32,464 nucleotides of DNA from an uncultured Bacteroidales bacterium. GTDB lineage: Bacteria > Bacteroidota > Bacteroidia > Bacteroidales > UBA932. The notes under the pieces are model-generated. The model had not been told where the DNA came from, ran no database searches, and worked only from the letters and a program-made list of their open reading frames with translations. The translations under genes were made by a program, and so were the position numbers. Positions 8,737 to 17,064 of this stretch are shown in pieces (the first letter of the stretch is position 1; every line of letters begins with the position of its first letter). The DNA is taken from contig ONPI01000026.1 in the NCBI GenBank assembly GCA_900319685.1, positions 1 to 32,464 on the forward strand. Direction: 5' to 3'.

Positions 8737-11582
8737 AGATTGGCTGTCAGATGGAACCACTTCGCAGGAGTCTTGATGCTGCCCTTGCTCCAGCAGTTCC
8801 CGAACCAGTAGGTGACGGTCTCGCCGCTGCGGATGGTCCTGGTACAGACCAGGTGCGATCCGTCTGCGGTCGTCCCGACCCATCCGGCATCAGGCATCAC
8901 GACTGCAACTCCTATCATCCCGTCCTCCTTTTCCTGCGCCTGGTCGGAAGCTTTCTCCCAGATTGCGCAGCTCCTTGAATCGGAATATTCAGAAGCCACG
9001 GTACCGAGATCCTTGTGGAGGGATATTCCAGCAGCTATGGAAAGGGTATCTCCCGGAAAACCGGAGAAGGTATAGGTGTCTTCCGCCTTGAAGAAATACG
9101 TGTTCGGCACCACGGTGACCTTCTTGTCGAGGGCTATCTTGCCGCCGCAAACCTCCCACTCCGGGTAGTGGAGCACGAATACGACCTTTTCAGGATTGTC
9201 CTCGAGTACCTCGTATGAGCGGTAGTTGGTGGCAGGGAATGCCACGTTGCCTCCCACCATAGGGGCTGAAGCACCGCCGCCGAGGGATATCCCCACCTGG
9301 TAGCAGTCCTTGCCGTTGCCCCAGTCCTTGTGGAAGGACCTGCCTTCATGCGTCCCGGCATACCGGCCGTCGGCGACCAGGCCTCCAGGGGTCTTCACCC
9401 AGATGTCGACTCCCGGAGATATGATGCTGTTCTCCAAGGCTTTACCGTAAATCCTGCCGCAGGACAGGTTGTTCTCGAATATGAAGTCATCCTCCCTTTC
9501 AGGAACGAAACGGGCCATGACCATCTTCCTGTCCCGGCTTTCCGAATTAGGAACGAAACGGCTATGCGCAGCGTCACGGCCCTGGAGCAGATACCGCGGT
9601 TGCTGGTTGTAGAGAGAACGTATAGGATCCGTCCTGTCCAGGTTGATGATGAGCCCGCACTGCATATCCGGGAAATCAGTAAGCATTTTATAATCGCCGT
9701 TGCTGTCTCCGCCGACAAGGACAGGCCCCTTCCCTCCGTGCAACGGAGCGATCCTCTTGAGGATGGTCTCCGTCTTTCCGGCGCCTGCGGTCAGGACCCA
9801 TTCCGGGTCGTACTCATCCGTGAAACGTCCGGAAGCATCCTTCAGCAATTTGACTCCGAATATCCTTTCCTCAGGAACCTTTATCCCGAGCGAGCCGTCA
9901 CAGGCGACAGCCGTGACATTTTCTTCAATCGACGCCGTGCATATATAAGGAACGATTCCGTTGGCTTCCAACTTGGCATACAAGTCTTTCATATTCTTGG
10001 AGATACCAAGGCCGTATTCGGTGGTCACGGTGACATATCCGGCTTCACCCATCACGGGACTCGTCCATGTCTTCGGCGCGTTGCCTCCTTTGGTGAAGGA
10101 ATATGCCGTAGATTCACGCACCAGGGCCTTGAACTCCTCGACTGTCATTCCCTCGGTCTGCAGTCTCTTCAGCCACAGGGCGGTGTTCTCGTAAGAGATA
10201 GTCCTGACCAATGCGTAATACATCGCCTTCAGTTTTGCCCTGAAATCCAAATATTCCAAAGTCCCTTCCACTTCCTCGAACGGTTTCCCGAAAAGGAACC
10301 TGTAGTCGGAAACGATGTCGTTTACCAGAGCCCTGACGGATACTTTCCGACCTCCCCCCATATCCAGAATGAAGTCCGCACTCGGAAGGCTGCTTGTCAG
10401 GAGGGAGAACATCTCGTCCGGAGCTGTGCGGTATTTCAGCTTCTCGATCTTGTAGTTGAACAAGGCGTGCTCGATGTCGCCGATTATGGTAGTATTGTCG
10501 AAATCGAACACTGCATATGGCTTGCAGGAAGGATCATAGTCCGGCGATGTATTCCCGACCCGGGCTATCATTTCCGTGAGGCCGGCATAGACAGAAGGCG
10601 CCCAGCCTTCAGGATCGAGAGTCTTCTTTCCGATGGCCGGCTTCACCTTCTTCCCGTTCAGTTCTATGACTGCCTTTACAGGGAAATGGTCCGAAGGAGT
10701 GCGGGCCTCATAAGCCTGGAACGACACCTCCCTCGGGAAGTTGCCGTCCTTGTACTTGGCGGCCTCTTCCGTCATCGTGCGGTAAGTGTCGGTGAGGACT
10801 CCGTACCGGATCACCCTGGTCTCCGGCGAAACGAACACGTGGTCCAGGCGGCTGGAGGTGAAACTCGAAGGGTTGAAGTTGTTCGGAGTCCCGTCCCAGG
10901 CGTAACGCAGCTCGCAAGTCTCATAGCTGTCCTGAAGTTCCTCGCTTCCAACTATTTCCGAATATATTGAATTGGTCTGGTCCACATTGAAATCGCCCGT
11001 CAGGATTACCGGCAGCCCATGGCTTGTCTCACGGACCTTCCGCACCACCAACTTCGCACTTTCCATACGGGCCTGCACTCCCACATGGTCCATATGCAGG
11101 TTGAAATAGCAGAACTCCTGGCCTGTGGCCTTCACCTTGAAGCGCCCCCAGGTGCAAATTCTCGGAAGGGCAGCATCCCATCCCACGCTCGGAACCTCGG
11201 GAGTCTCTGAAAGCCAGAAGTTTCCGCTGTCACGCAGTTCGAACAGGTCCGTGCGGTAGAAAATCGCCGCATGCTCTCCTTTCGTCTTGCCATCTTCCCT
11301 TCCTACACCTATGTAATCGAATCCCGGAAGCATGGAACGCATCTGCTCAAGACCCCTCTTGCTCGCCTCCTGGGTTCCGAATATTTCGAAATCATGGAAC
11401 CTGATGAGCGAGGCCATCACCGGACACCTCCTTCCCCACCCGTTCCCGTTCAGGGAATCTCCCTTGTTCTCACAACGGAGATTGAAGGTTCCCGCATTGA
11501 TGGTTGCTGTCGAATGCCTGGCGGTCTGGCAGCCAGCAAGGCACAGGGCGATGGTCACAATGTAAAGGATTCCGTTTCGCAT
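8724..11582 (-). CDS. Three-domain lipoprotein: EEP phosphoesterase + HAD phosphatase + DUF4861
   Basis: A 952-aa protein from the chosen ATG at 11582, which gives an ideal lipoprotein signal (MRNGILYIVTIALCLAGC, lipid Cys18). The longer ORF to 11810 runs into creD and is rejected. Domain 1 (about 25-310) is EEP-fold, with N34, E72 (TQEAS), H163 (NLHMDH), D197/N199 (GDFN) and D298-H299 (SDHF). Domain 2 (about 350-665) is a HAD phosphatase: DFDNT with D360 and D362 as nucleophile and acid, CTAS (548-551) as motif II, and GGDSNGD (624-630) as motif IV. Domain 3 (about 688-948) is DUF4861-like and opens with the family-typical RFVPEREDDFIFEN. The first two domains suggest sequential phosphodiester and phosphomonoester cleavage on the cell surface or in the periplasm, with the third acting on or binding glycan. 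This combined role is inference. Confidence 0.88.
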   Translation of the reverse strand: MRNGILYIVTIALCLAGCQTARHSTATINAGTFNLRCENKGDSLNGNGWGRRCPVMASLIRFHDFEIFGTQEASKRGLEQMRSMLPGFDYIGVGREDGKTKGEHAAIFYRTDLFELRDSGNFWLSETPEVPSVGWDAALPRICTWGRFKVKATGQEFCYFNLHMDHVGVQARMESAKLVVRKVRETSHGLPVILTGDFNVDQTNSIYSEIVGSEELQDSYETCELRYAWDGTPNNFNPSSFTSSRLDHVFVSPETRVIRYGVLTDTYRTMTEEAAKYKDGNFPREVSFQAYEARTPSDHFPVKAVIELNGKKVKPAIGKKTLDPEGWAPSVYAGLTEMIARVGNTSPDYDPSCKPYAVFDFDNTTIIGDIEHALFNYKIEKLKYRTAPDEMFSLLTSSLPSADFILDMGGGRKVSVRALVNDIVSDYRFLFGKPFEEVEGTLEYLDFRAKLKAMYYALVRTISYENTALWLKRLQTEGMTVEEFKALVRESTAYSFTKGGNAPKTWTSPVMGEAGYVTVTTEYGLGISKNMKDLYAKLEANGIVPYICTASIEENVTAVACDGSLGIKVPEERIFGVKLLKDASGRFTDEYDPEWVLTAGAGKTETILKRIAPLHGGKGPVLVGGDSNGDYKMLTDFPDMQCGLIINLDRTDPIRSLYNQQPRYLLQGRDAAHSRFVPNSESRDRKMVMARFVPEREDDFIFENNLSCGRIYGKALENSIISPGVDIWVKTPGGLVADGRYAGTHEGRSFHKDWGNGKDCYQVGISLGGGASAPMVGGNVAFPATNYRSYEVLEDNPEKVVFVLHYPEWEVCGGKIALDKKVTVVPNTYFFKAEDTYTFSGFPGDTLSIAAGISLHKDLGTVASEYSDSRSCAIWEKASDQAQEKEDGMIGVAVVMPDAGWVGTTADGSHLVCTRTIRSGETVTYWFGNCWSKGSIKTPAKWFHLTANLLPE

Positions 11583-11606
11583 ATGGCTCGATTTTGGTTG
11601 CATTAG

Positions 11607-11614
11607 CAAAGATA
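11607..11614 (-). promoter_or_regulatory. -7 box for the EEP-HAD-DUF4861 gene
   Basis: The minus strand reads TATCTTTG, matching TAnnTTTG, 24 bases upstream of the ATG at 11582. A TTTG lies upstream at a spacing of 24 rather than 19-21, so the -33 half is weak. The box position favours the 11582 start over an in-frame ATG at 11603. Confidence 0.4.
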
Positions 11615-11631
11615 CCAATAAATAAGGCGAA

Positions 11632-12921
11632 ATGGAAACAAACAAATTCCAGGGCAGGCAAGCCCTGAAACTCCTCTTCGTGGCAGGACTGTCCCTGCTC
11701 CTCCTCATTCCTGTATCCTTTCTGAAGGATACCATACGGAGCCGTTCGCATACGGCGGATGAGGCTATTTCCGAAGTCGGTTCCTCATGGGGAGGACGCC
11801 AATTCATCACAGGGCCTTACATCGAGTTTAGCAAAACAGTGATCAACCAGAAGGAAGAACAGAAGAAATACCTGTGCGTTTTCCCGGAATCATTCAATGC
11901 CGACATCGATCTCACTTCGTCAACTTTGAAAAGGGGAATATTCAAGGTCCCTGTGTACAGAAGCAACGTCAAGGCCGGCGGCGCTTTCACTTTCGGAGAA
12001 GAGGTCAGCAATTTCCTGACTCCTGACACCGAGGCTCGGCTCTGTCTGAGCCTTGGAGACCTCAAAGGCCTTGAAGACCAGGCAGATATCCTGCTTGGAG
12101 GACAGAGCCTGAAGTTCTCCAACAGAGTGAAAACGGACAGGATGAGCAACCAGAATCCCGAACTGGTGGCGGTGATTCCGGAAGGCTTGCTGAACGGAAA
12201 GGATTCCCTCGAATATTCCTTGCTGCTGAACCTCAAGGGAGCGGCTTCCTTCAATGTGGCACCTGTCGGAGAGACCAACGTTGTCAAGATGACCTCCGAC
12301 TGGCCGGATCCTTCCTTCTCCGGTGCTTTCCTGCCTTCAGAAAGGAACGTGGACGACAACGGATTCTCTGCAGTGTGGAAGGTGAACGCGCTCAACAGGG
12401 ACTACCCTCAGGTCTGCGAGACAAGCAATGTCCACAGTCTCACGGGGTCTTCGCTGTCGGGTGTCGGGCTCATCGATTCCGTATCGCAATACAGACTTTC
12501 GGAAAGGGCTTGCAAATATGCCCTTCTCATCATCCTGATCACGATGCTGGCAATCTTCCTGATGGAGATATGGACAGGGAAAAAGGTCAACTACCTGCAG
12601 TATATCCTGACAGGAGCTGACCTTGTGATATTCTACACCCTTCTGTTCTCTTTCTCGGAGCACATCGGCTTCGGCTGGGCTTTCCTGATTGCAGCGGCGA
12701 TGACTATCGTGCTGATGGTCCTCTATATGAAATCAGTCCTTGGTTCGTGGAAGGATTCCCTTGCCCTTGGCGGCCTTGCCACCTTGCTGTACGCCTATAT
12801 ATTCGTACTCCTCAAGATGGGAGACTTCGCCTTCCTAGCCGGCTCCATCGGCCTCTTCATCCTCCTCGCCATCGTGATGTTCTTCTCCCAGAAAGCCTTC
12901 GCCAAAGCAGGACAGGAATAG
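11632..12921 (+). CDS. creD: CreD-like inner-membrane protein
   Basis: A 429-aa protein matching the CreD family in layout and length. There is one N-terminal membrane helix (11-30), a large periplasmic beta-rich domain (about 35-285) and a cluster of hydrophobic helices at 290-425. The segment SSWGGRQFITGP (51-62) is the conserved block after the first helix. CreD is an inner-membrane protein linked to envelope stress and beta-lactam or colicin tolerance in other bacteria; its molecular activity is not known. No creB/creC two-component pair accompanies it here. It is divergent from the EEP-HAD-DUF4861 gene, with a 49-base spacer in which no consensus promoter for this strand was found. Confidence 0.88.
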   Translation: METNKFQGRQALKLLFVAGLSLLLLIPVSFLKDTIRSRSHTADEAISEVGSSWGGRQFITGPYIEFSKTVINQKEEQKKYLCVFPESFNADIDLTSSTLKRGIFKVPVYRSNVKAGGAFTFGEEVSNFLTPDTEARLCLSLGDLKGLEDQADILLGGQSLKFSNRVKTDRMSNQNPELVAVIPEGLLNGKDSLEYSLLLNLKGAASFNVAPVGETNVVKMTSDWPDPSFSGAFLPSERNVDDNGFSAVWKVNALNRDYPQVCETSNVHSLTGSSLSGVGLIDSVSQYRLSERACKYALLIILITMLAIFLMEIWTGKKVNYLQYILTGADLVIFYTLLFSFSEHIGFGWAFLIAAAMTIVLMVLYMKSVLGSWKDSLALGGLATLLYAYIFVLLKMGDFAFLAGSIGLFILLAIVMFFSQKAFAKAGQE

Positions 12922-12940
12922 TCCGGGAGCTAGGAAGCCA

Positions 12941-12970
12941 TTGATACTGACGGAACTACGTGTATCTTTG
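12941..12970 (+). promoter_or_regulatory. Promoter-like sequence reading into the 12966-13081 inverted repeat
   Basis: TTG (12941-12943), 19 bases, then TATCTTTG (12963-12970) fits the Bacteroidetes promoter pattern. The expected start, about 7 bases after the -7 box, falls at the beginning of the left repeat arm, so the transcript would be the hairpin itself. No ORF of credible coding character follows. Confidence 0.5.
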
Positions 12971-13081
12971 GTGGCTGGGGTTGTACCTGAGAGACCTGTC
13001 CACCCCCGGACAGGGGCAGGGGGTGGGGCCGGAGCGAACGAAGTGAGCGTAGTTCTCTCAGGTACAACCCCAGCCACAAAG
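12966..13081 (+). repeat. Long imperfect palindrome with inner hairpins (REP/MITE-like element or structured RNA)
   Basis: Two perfect 24-bp arms, 12971-12994 and 13054-13077, extend to 28 bp if one G bulge is allowed (12966-12970 against 13078-13081). The 59-bp centre is very G+C-rich and can fold in two exclusive ways. CCTGTCC (12995-13001) pairs with GGACAGG (13008-13014), or CCACCCCC (13000-13007) pairs with GGGGGTGG (13019-13026). It also holds AGCGAACGAAGTGAGCG. No U-tract follows the right arm, so it is not a simple terminator. ORFs crossing it on either strand read similar peptides only because of the palindrome and are not genes. Confidence 0.85.
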
Positions 13082-13107
13082 AATAAAAGGTTATTCGTGA
13101 ATCAATA

Positions 13108-13142
13108 CAAAAAGAGGCCGGCCTGATTGGCTGACCTCTTAT
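13108..13142 (-). terminator. Intrinsic terminator of aspA
   Basis: On the minus strand, AAGAGG (13135-13140) pairs with CCTCTT (13112-13117), with inner GCC/GGC pairing and an AATCA-type loop, followed by a run of U (TTTTTG). It lies about 20 bases after the aspA stop. Confidence 0.65.
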
Positions 13143-13161
13143 TCATTAATTTCAAAAAGAC

Positions 13162-14556
13162 CTAGCGGATCATGTTCTTCGGGTCGAGGGCTTCGTCGAG
13201 CTGCTCCTGGGTGAGGATGCCGTGCTCAAGGACGATGTCATAGACCGAACGGTTGGTCTCCAGGGCCTCCTTGGCAACCTTGGTGCTGGCCTTGTATCCG
13301 ATGATCGGGTTCAGGGCAGTCACTATTCCGATACTGTTCTTCACCATGTCGAAGCAACGCTCCCTGTTGACCGTGATACCGTCGATGCACTCAGTACGGA
13401 GGGTATTCATGACATTGGTCAGCCAGGTGATGCTTTCCATGATGGATTCTGCGATGACCGGCTCCATCACGTTGAGCTGGAGCTGACCGGCCTCGGCCGC
13501 GAAAGAAACGGTCATGTCATTACCAATCACCTTGAAGCAGACCTGGTTTGTAACCTCAGGGATGACAGGATTGACCTTTCCAGGCATGATTGAAGATCCC
13601 GGAGCCTTTGGAGGAAGGTTGATCTCCTTCAGACCGCAACGAGGACCGGAAGTCAGCAGACGCAGGTCGTTGCAAATCTTGGAAAGCTTGACTGCAAGCC
13701 TCTTCAAGGCACCCGAATAGCTTACATATGCACCGGTGTCAGGCGTAGCTTCGACAAGATCAGGAGCTGCGATGAACTTCTCCCCGGTGAGTTCCGTCAT
13801 CTTCCTGGCGCAAAGCTCGGCAAAGCCCGGCTTGGCATTCAGTCCGGTACCGATGGCAGTACCACCCATGTTGATTTCATAGAGGAGGTTGACGTTCCTT
13901 TCGAGGTTCTGGATCTCTTCGGAGAGGTTGGTAGCATATGCATGGAACTCTTGGCCGGAAGTCATAGGAACGGCATCCTGAAGCTGTGTACGTCCCATCT
14001 TGATCACGTCTGCGAACTCATCCCCCTTCTTCCTGAAGGAATCGATCAGGTCCTGGAGGCTCTTCTCGAGCTTCCTGTTCATCCTGATGAAAGCATAACG
14101 GAATGCTGAAGGATATGCATCATTCGTGGATTGAGCGCAGTTGACATGGTCGTTAGGAGAGCAGAACTGGTACTCACCCTTGTTGTGTCCCATTATTTCA
14201 AGGGCGCGGTTCGCGATGACCTCGTTTGCATTCATATTCACGGAAGTACCGGCTCCTCCCTGCATCATGTCCACCGGGAACTGGTCATGCAGCTTGCCGT
14301 CGATGATCTCACGGCATGCAGCGATGATGGCATCGGCGATTTCCGGGTCAAGGGCACCGAGTTCCTTGTTGGTCTGGGCGGCAGCCAGCTTGATGCAAGC
14401 CATCGCTATGACATATTCCGGATAATCGCGCATCCTGGTGGTGGAAATCTTGTAATTGTTGAGGGCCCTCTGGGTCTGCACACCATAATACGCATCGGCT
14501 GGAACCTGGAGTTCGCCGAGCAGGTCGGATTCGATCCTGAATTTCTCTTCGCTCAT
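13162..14556 (-). CDS. aspA: Aspartate ammonia-lyase (aspartase)
   Basis: A 464-aa full-length member of the aspartase/fumarase superfamily. It interconverts L-aspartate with fumarate plus ammonia in the cytoplasm and feeds fumarate respiration in anaerobic Bacteroidales. Visible signatures are GTSVNMNANEVIANRALE (103-120), PNDHVNCAQSTNDAYPS (134-150) and the flexible-loop signature GSSIMPGKVNP (320-330), with S322 as the expected catalytic base. The aspartase form NMNANE, rather than the class II fumarase NVNEV, favours aspartase. It stands alone with its own promoter (14604-14635) and terminator, between the structured repeat and the secDF terminator. Confidence 0.95.
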   Translation of the reverse strand: MSEEKFRIESDLLGELQVPADAYYGVQTQRALNNYKISTTRMRDYPEYVIAMACIKLAAAQTNKELGALDPEIADAIIAACREIIDGKLHDQFPVDMMQGGAGTSVNMNANEVIANRALEIMGHNKGEYQFCSPNDHVNCAQSTNDAYPSAFRYAFIRMNRKLEKSLQDLIDSFRKKGDEFADVIKMGRTQLQDAVPMTSGQEFHAYATNLSEEIQNLERNVNLLYEINMGGTAIGTGLNAKPGFAELCARKMTELTGEKFIAAPDLVEATPDTGAYVSYSGALKRLAVKLSKICNDLRLLTSGPRCGLKEINLPPKAPGSSIMPGKVNPVIPEVTNQVCFKVIGNDMTVSFAAEAGQLQLNVMEPVIAESIMESITWLTNVMNTLRTECIDGITVNRERCFDMVKNSIGIVTALNPIIGYKASTKVAKEALETNRSVYDIVLEHGILTQEQLDEALDPKNMIR

Positions 14557-14603
14557 AACTATCAGTAAGTAAAATCAGTTTTTGTGTTATTAATTATATT
14601 ATG

Positions 14604-14635
14604 CAAATGTACTTCTAATATCATTCATAAGCAAA
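14604..14635 (-). promoter_or_regulatory. Consensus Bacteroidetes promoter of aspA
   Basis: The minus strand reads TTTG (14632-14635), 20 bases, then TACATTTG (14604-14611), an exact match to the consensus. The leader before the ATG at 14556 is about 40 bases. The -33 box starts just past the U-tract of the secDF terminator, so the two signals abut. Confidence 0.8.
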
Positions 14636-14637
14636 TA

Positions 14638-14675
14638 TGAAAAAGCAGAAGGTGGCCGTGTCGGCCACCTTCTGC
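14638..14675 (-). terminator. Strong intrinsic terminator of secDF
   Basis: A perfect 13-bp stem (14645-14657 with 14663-14675), loop GTGTC or its complement, followed on the minus strand by a T run (TTTTT). It lies 24 bases after the secDF stop. Confidence 0.88.
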
Positions 14676-14698
14676 AATTCTTATGTATGTATCCAGAA

Positions 14699-17050
14699 TT
14701 ACTTCTTGGAAGACTTGCCACCCTTGACAGCCTTCTCGGCCTGACGCTTCTGGGCGGAAACGGTTGCGTCGTACATCACAGGGGTACCGATGAAGATCGA
14801 AGCATATGTTCCGATCAGGATACCGAGGATGAGGGCGACTGCAAGACCCCTGATGGACTCACCACCGAAGATGGCGATTGCGAGCATGGTCACGAGGGTC
14901 GAGATGGAAGTGTTGACCGTACGTGTCAGGGTCGCATTGAGAGCCAGGTTGGTGTTGGTCTTGAGGTCGGTGTTCGGATGGTTCTGCCTGTATTCACGGA
15001 TACGGTCGAAGATAACCACGTTATCGTTGATGGCGTAACCGATGATGGTCAGGATAGCCGCGATGAACGTCTGGTCAACGTCGAGGTTGAACGGCAGGAT
15101 ACCGGAGAACAGTGAGAAGAAACCGATGACGATGATGGCGGTATGCGCAAGTGATACGACACCACCGAGACCCCAGGTCCAGCCCTTGAACCTGAACGCG
15201 ATGTATGCGAAGATAACCAGGAGAGCGATGATCACGGCGATCACGGCGTCCCTCTTGATGTCGTTCGCGATGGTAGGACCAACCTTGTCGGATGAGATGA
15301 TACCGTTCGCGTTGCCGAGAGAGGACTTGAATTCATCGAGAGTCAGGCTCTGGTCCTCGAAGTAAGGGAGGAGAGCCTTGTAGAGCTTGCCCTCGACTTC
15401 TGCATCGACGTCTGAAGACTCTTCGTCGTTCTTGTACTGGGTCGTGATCTTCATCTGGCTCTCACCACCGAACTGCTTGACCTCGACAGCTCCGTCGAAC
15501 TCTGCGATGGCTGCCTCGCGGATCTGCTCAGCGGTCACAGGCTTGTCGAAACGGACGACATAGGTACGGCCTCCGGTGAAGTCTACACCATAGGAGAAGC
15601 CCTTGGTGAAGATGGAAACCAGGGAGATGAGGATCAGGATACCCGAAATGATATAGGACCACTTGCGGGCTCCGATGAAGTCGAAGTGGGTGTTCTTCAG
15701 GAAGTTCTTCGTCAGCTTGTTCTCGAAGGTGATGTTCTTGCCCTTCTTGATGCGGTCGTCGAAGATCAGACGGGTGATGAAGATGGAAGTGAGGACGGAA
15801 GTGATGATACCGATGATCAAGGTCGTGGCGAAGCCCTGGACAGGACCCGAACCGAAGATGAAGAGCACGATACCGGTGAGGAGGGTGGTCACCTGACCAT
15901 CGATGATGGCTGAATATGCATTCTTGTAACCATCGGCGACAGCCTTGCTCAGACCCTTGCCTGCCGCAAGCTCTTCCTTGATACGCTCATAAATAATCAC
16001 GTTCGCATCCACTGCCATACCCATGGTCAGGACGAGACCGGCAATACCAGGCAGTGTCAGGACGGCTCCGAATGAAACGAGGACTCCGAAGAGGAGAAGC
16101 ACGTTGCACAGAAGAGCGCAGTCAGCTGCAAGTCCTGCTCCCTGATAGAAGAATATCATGTAAAGGAGGACGAGCAGGAAGGCGATCAGGAAGGAAATCA
16201 TACCTGCCCTGATGGACTTCGCACCGAGGGATGGTCCCACGACCTGCTCCTGGATGATGGTTGCAGGGGCAGGAAGCTTACCGGACTTGAGGACGTTTAC
16301 AAGGTCGGTAGCCTCTTCCGGAGTGAAGTGACCGGTAATGGAAGACTGACCTCCGGTGATAGGAGTGTTGACGTTAGGATAGGAATATACCATACCATCG
16401 AGTACGATGGCGATCTGGCGTCCTACGTTGTCACCGGTCATGCGGGCCCAAATGTTGGCGCCTTCGGCGTTCATGCTCATCGAAACTGACGGCTCACCGT
16501 TGGAACCATGGTCGTAAACCACGCGGGCGTCGGTAACGACACCACCGTCAAGCTTGGCCCTTCCGTCACGTGAAGTGGACTTGATGGCGACAAGTTCGAA
16601 GATGTTGTCGGAATCGATAGCCTCTGATGGCTTGACCGTCCACATAGGCCTGAATTCTGAAGGGAATATCTCAGCGACCTGAGGCATAGCCAGATACTTG
16701 TTGATCTTGGCCGTGTCGATTGCAGATGCGTAACCGATGCAAGCACTTCCGTTGTACTGAGCCGGGGTAAGGAGGGCGAAGAGAGGATTCTGCTTCTTGT
16801 AAGCCTCGAGTTCCTCGCTGTTGGTACGGTTCTGCGCGATTTCGGCGTTCAGCAGGGAGTCGGTACCTTCAGTTGCAGGAGCCGGTTCGGCTGCAGGTTC
16901 TGCTACAGGAGCGGCTGCCGTGTCGGCAGGTTCTTCAACGAGGATCTGAGCGAGCTTGGCATTGGCCTCAGCAAGATATCCGGAAACCTCCTGGTTGGTG
17001 AAGGTCTCCCAGAATTCGAGGGAGGCGGTACCCTGGAGGAGCTTCCTCAC
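14699..17050 (-). CDS. secDF: SecDF, C-terminal fragment (rest of SecD plus SecF), frameshifted from the N-terminal part
   Basis: 783 residues from a GTG at 17050. The true frame continues upstream to about 17113 (QKLGNSGRILVELPG then VKEPERV), which is conserved SecD sequence. The fragment holds the rest of the SecD P1 domain, an Ala/Pro-rich linker (about 37-61), the SecD membrane helices with GMAVDANVIIYERI, and the SecF half with VDFTGGR, a periplasmic domain and YAINDNVVIFDRIRE. SecDF uses the proton gradient to help SecYEG export proteins. Fused SecDF is normal in Bacteroidota. The fragment alone lacks the start codon context, first helix and D1 motif, which sit in the ORF at 17065-17703. 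Either the gene is damaged or the sequence has an error here. A strong terminator follows. Confidence 0.85.
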   Translation of the reverse strand: MRKLLQGTASLEFWETFTNQEVSGYLAEANAKLAQILVEEPADTAAAPVAEPAAEPAPATEGTDSLLNAEIAQNRTNSEELEAYKKQNPLFALLTPAQYNGSACIGYASAIDTAKINKYLAMPQVAEIFPSEFRPMWTVKPSEAIDSDNIFELVAIKSTSRDGRAKLDGGVVTDARVVYDHGSNGEPSVSMSMNAEGANIWARMTGDNVGRQIAIVLDGMVYSYPNVNTPITGGQSSITGHFTPEEATDLVNVLKSGKLPAPATIIQEQVVGPSLGAKSIRAGMISFLIAFLLVLLYMIFFYQGAGLAADCALLCNVLLLFGVLVSFGAVLTLPGIAGLVLTMGMAVDANVIIYERIKEELAAGKGLSKAVADGYKNAYSAIIDGQVTTLLTGIVLFIFGSGPVQGFATTLIIGIITSVLTSIFITRLIFDDRIKKGKNITFENKLTKNFLKNTHFDFIGARKWSYIISGILILISLVSIFTKGFSYGVDFTGGRTYVVRFDKPVTAEQIREAAIAEFDGAVEVKQFGGESQMKITTQYKNDEESSDVDAEVEGKLYKALLPYFEDQSLTLDEFKSSLGNANGIISSDKVGPTIANDIKRDAVIAVIIALLVIFAYIAFRFKGWTWGLGGVVSLAHTAIIVIGFFSLFSGILPFNLDVDQTFIAAILTIIGYAINDNVVIFDRIREYRQNHPNTDLKTNTNLALNATLTRTVNTSISTLVTMLAIAIFGGESIRGLAVALILGILIGTYASIFIGTPVMYDATVSAQKRQAEKAVKGGKSSKK

Positions 17051-17064
17051 ACGCTCAGGCTCCT

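Noticed and set aside
9330..10970. 546-aa plus-strand ORF opposite the EEP-HAD-DUF4861 gene
   Set aside because: The minus strand has clear domains with intact catalytic motifs. The plus-strand ORF is a by-product of high G+C codon usage and has no recognisable domain.
11583..11810. N-terminal extension of the EEP-HAD-DUF4861 gene to an ATG at 11810
   Set aside because: It would overlap creD on the opposite strand by about 180 bases and hide the clean lipoprotein signal that starts at 11582.
13031..13050. GAGCG repeats in the palindrome centre as a CRISPR or iteron array
   Set aside because: There are only two short copies, with no regular spacer or repeat length.
12835..13126. ORFs on both strands across the creD-aspA spacer with similar peptides (AGVVPER and SGTTPATK)
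   Set aside because: They arise because the inverted repeat reads alike on both strands. They overlap the creD end or the hairpin and have no coding character of their own.
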